The position numbers and the translations under genes are program-made. Under the pieces are notes generated by a model. It was not told the DNA's origin, did not search any database, and was given only the letters and a program-made list of their open reading frames with translations. Of a stretch of DNA of 64,000 nucleotides, positions 62,072 to 64,000 are shown in pieces (the stretch's first letter is position 1; each line of letters opens with the position of its first letter). This stretch comes from Phalacrocorax aristotelis (lineage: Eukaryota; Chordata; Aves; Suliformes; Phalacrocoracidae). Where the stretch lies: the NCBI RefSeq assembly GCF_949628215.1, contig NC_134279.1, positions 15,483,541 through 15,547,540 on the forward strand. The letters are read 5' to 3'.

Positions 62072-62415
62072 TACATCTGAAATCACTGTGCATTTCATAA
62101 CATGTCATCACTAAGAGACACCCGTTTTGTATAAAATCTTGCGCTCAGAGTCTTGAGGGCTTGACAGATGTTTACACAGGACCAGCAGAGCAGCTTCACC
62201 TGTTGAAGCGTCTGTGGACGTTGAATTCATTTAAGGATCATCAAAACTTACATTGCAGGATAACCTCATTTGCATGTTTTTAGGAACAAGAATGTTTTCA
62301 CCAGCTTTTATAAATAAACAATATAAAGCAGCTATAGTTATGTTAAAAGTGTTTTCCTTCTTACAGTACTTACATTTTAGCTGGACTAAAATATCAGTAT
62401 TTGTAGTAATTTCAA

Positions 62416-62571
62416 CTACCTGTTTTCTACACGGTATTCTACATTTTTTGAGTCTTTTTGTTTCCACAAATTTCCAAGTACAATCCCTATGAAGAGCAGA
62501 ACTCCTACAGTACGATTTGAAGCAAATTTCTTCCAACAGTCTTCAGGTTTATCTATGTCCAAAGTGTAAAT
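62416..62571 (-). CDS. COQ2: COQ2, last coding exon
   Basis: C-terminal exon of the mitochondrial 4-hydroxybenzoate polyprenyltransferase, the UbiA-family inner-membrane enzyme that attaches the isoprenoid tail in ubiquinone synthesis. An acceptor (TGCTTTTGCAG) precedes 51 codons in phase 0. The match to the human end is close: [20 protein letters not shown] and [14 protein letters not shown], the last transmembrane helix, then a charged tail NVEYRVENR and TAG. The preceding exon is not visible between 62,572 and 64,000, so the intron is longer than 1.4 kb and the rest of the gene lies to the right. Its position beside PLAC8 on the same strand agrees with the human order. Confidence 0.92.
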   Translation of the reverse strand: MYTLDIDKPEDCWKKFASNRTVGVLLFIGIVLGNLWKQKDSKNVEYRVENR

Positions 62572-64000
62572 CTGCAAAAGCACAGTATAACATTCTAGCA
62601 TTATTATTCTACAGACTCATAAATATTTGACACATCACAAAAAGACGCAAAAAGGTCTGTAACTTCAAAAACTGAATCTCAAATGCTAAAGTCTACCCTC
62701 ACCTCCACAAGAAACAGGATACTCTGTGCTTACAAAGGATTTTTTGCATAACTGGCATCTAAGTTTACTTGACAGATTTAGTCAACATACAGCAGAGAAG
62801 TCAAGGATCACATATGAACACGATTCCTGGACACTCTCAATGAAGGACTGTATAAACAGCCTTGATACTGGTGTGTCTGGTTTAATAGTTAAAAATATAA
62901 AAATATCTGGGCATGTAAATAAGTCTTTTTGAGATTTTCCTCAGTAGACAGCCACCTACTTCTTCAATGGGAACTTTAAATAACAATAAAACCCCCAAAA
63001 CCTGCCTGCACCTTTAAATCTCTGCTGCAAGGTGTTGCTCCATGTTTCAGTAGAGACAAGGCACTAGAAAGCCAGCAGTGACCCAGGCTAACCGGAATGC
63101 ACAGGAACATGTCTGGCCCTGCCTAGTCACACAGGGCTGGTTTAGTCCAGTCGCTCTTAGCCATGTCTGTTCAGCTCTCTTGCAGAAATGAACCAGGACA
63201 CCTGCAACAACAGCTAGAAGCAAGGCTTGCCCAGCTTCGCAGCTGTCTGCTGTGAGCCACAACTAAAGGTAAAAAACCACAGAGTTGCAGCAGGAGCGAA
63301 GTTACTGGAAAATATTCCCAGAAACAAAACTGGGTGCAGAAGTCTTGAGAAAGATGACAAGAGGAAATATTAAGTAAAAAAAGAGAAAGGATTAATGGAT
63401 AAGTACCCCACAAACACTCAAATTTTGCAATTCAGCCTCTGAAGAAGTCAAAACAGAATGTATCCGACTAAAAGAAGTGAAACTTTCCCTGGGAAACCTG
63501 CTCCTCTGCCATTTGCAGTTGTACAGTTGACAGGGCTGGGTCCTGATGAAATAATCTGAAACATTGTCCACAAGCTTCTAAGATATGATGTTATCCACAC
63601 AAGAAGATAAGCATGAGAGCGTTTAGGCAGAACTACTGTTAAAACAATCACTCAAAAAGAAGTTACTCTGTGGTACACAGAACAATGCTGCTCTTGTGAC
63701 TTTGGCAATCTACACAATTGTTGTGCACTCTTCACCACTTACATTCAATAGGTCTGCATTCTCACTTAGAAAAATCCTCCCTGCAGGAAAGTAATTTCCA
63801 TTTGGCCAAAACTACAACACAAGGCCTCTTTGACTATTCAAACTGTAAATTATTATGCAGCAGAATGTAGTATTCTTTCCCTCATAGATTTCCAAGTACC
63901 AGACTGGCTGACAAGTACCAGACTACATCATCACAAGAATTCTCTTACTCAGAGGTAATGTTTAATATCCATCACCTGCATGAGCTCCCCCCATTAAAGT
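62572..64000 (-). other. COQ2 intron, open at the window edge
   Basis: AT-rich sequence with no exon recognised on the minus strand. The assignment as intron follows from the acceptor at 62,572. Confidence 0.6.

Noticed and set aside
1-64000. CRISPR arrays, bacterial operons, rRNA or tRNA genes
   Set aside because: The sequence is vertebrate. No direct-repeat and spacer array and no tRNA- or rRNA-like segment was noticed; a tRNAscan or Infernal run would be needed to exclude small RNAs.

Overview
The window is vertebrate nuclear DNA from a bird. The signs are CR1 LINE 3' ends with the TTCTATGATT-type tail, two solo LTRs of a family I know from avian genomes, and genes with small exons and GT-AG introns. 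All recognisable host genes lie on the minus strand, so they read from right to left.

Region 1 (about 1-24,700) is an ABCG2-type half-transporter gene. Thirteen coding exons can be placed between 653 and 15,211. They encode residues 1-581 of an expected 655-660, and the last two coding exons lie beyond the left edge. The lengths I remember for the human ABCG2 exons agree with those here. A roughly 8 kb first intron leads to a CpG island at about 23,480-24,500, the likely promoter. A collapsed old LTR sits just upstream of the first coding exon.

Region 2 (about 24,700-37,700) has no supported host gene. It holds a CR1 reverse-transcriptase fragment, a minisatellite, a cluster of broken retroviral fossils in both orientations with an LTR and a CR1 tail lodged among them (about 28,400-35,700), an orphan CpG island (35,940-36,540) and a degenerate repeat tract.

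Region 3 (about 37,700-49,800) carries two tandem PLAC8-family genes (cysteine-rich, 121 and 115 residues, three coding exons each). The duplication includes the 3' UTR and poly(A) signal. A solo LTR lies between them and the right edge.

Region 4 (about 49,800-64,000) is mostly gene-free: a solo LTR, a CR1 tail and a probable second LTR. It ends with the last coding exon of COQ2 (62,416-62,571), the ubiquinone-biosynthesis prenyltransferase; the rest of that gene lies to the right.

PLAC8 next to COQ2 on the same strand matches human 4q21. An ABCG2-type gene directly beside PLAC8 does not match the human order and is the main synteny point. Other points of interest are a lysine at the position of human ABCG2 Q141, a GC-AG intron, a C-terminal extension in one PLAC8 copy, and an unassigned terminal-exon-like ORF at 60,055-60,186.
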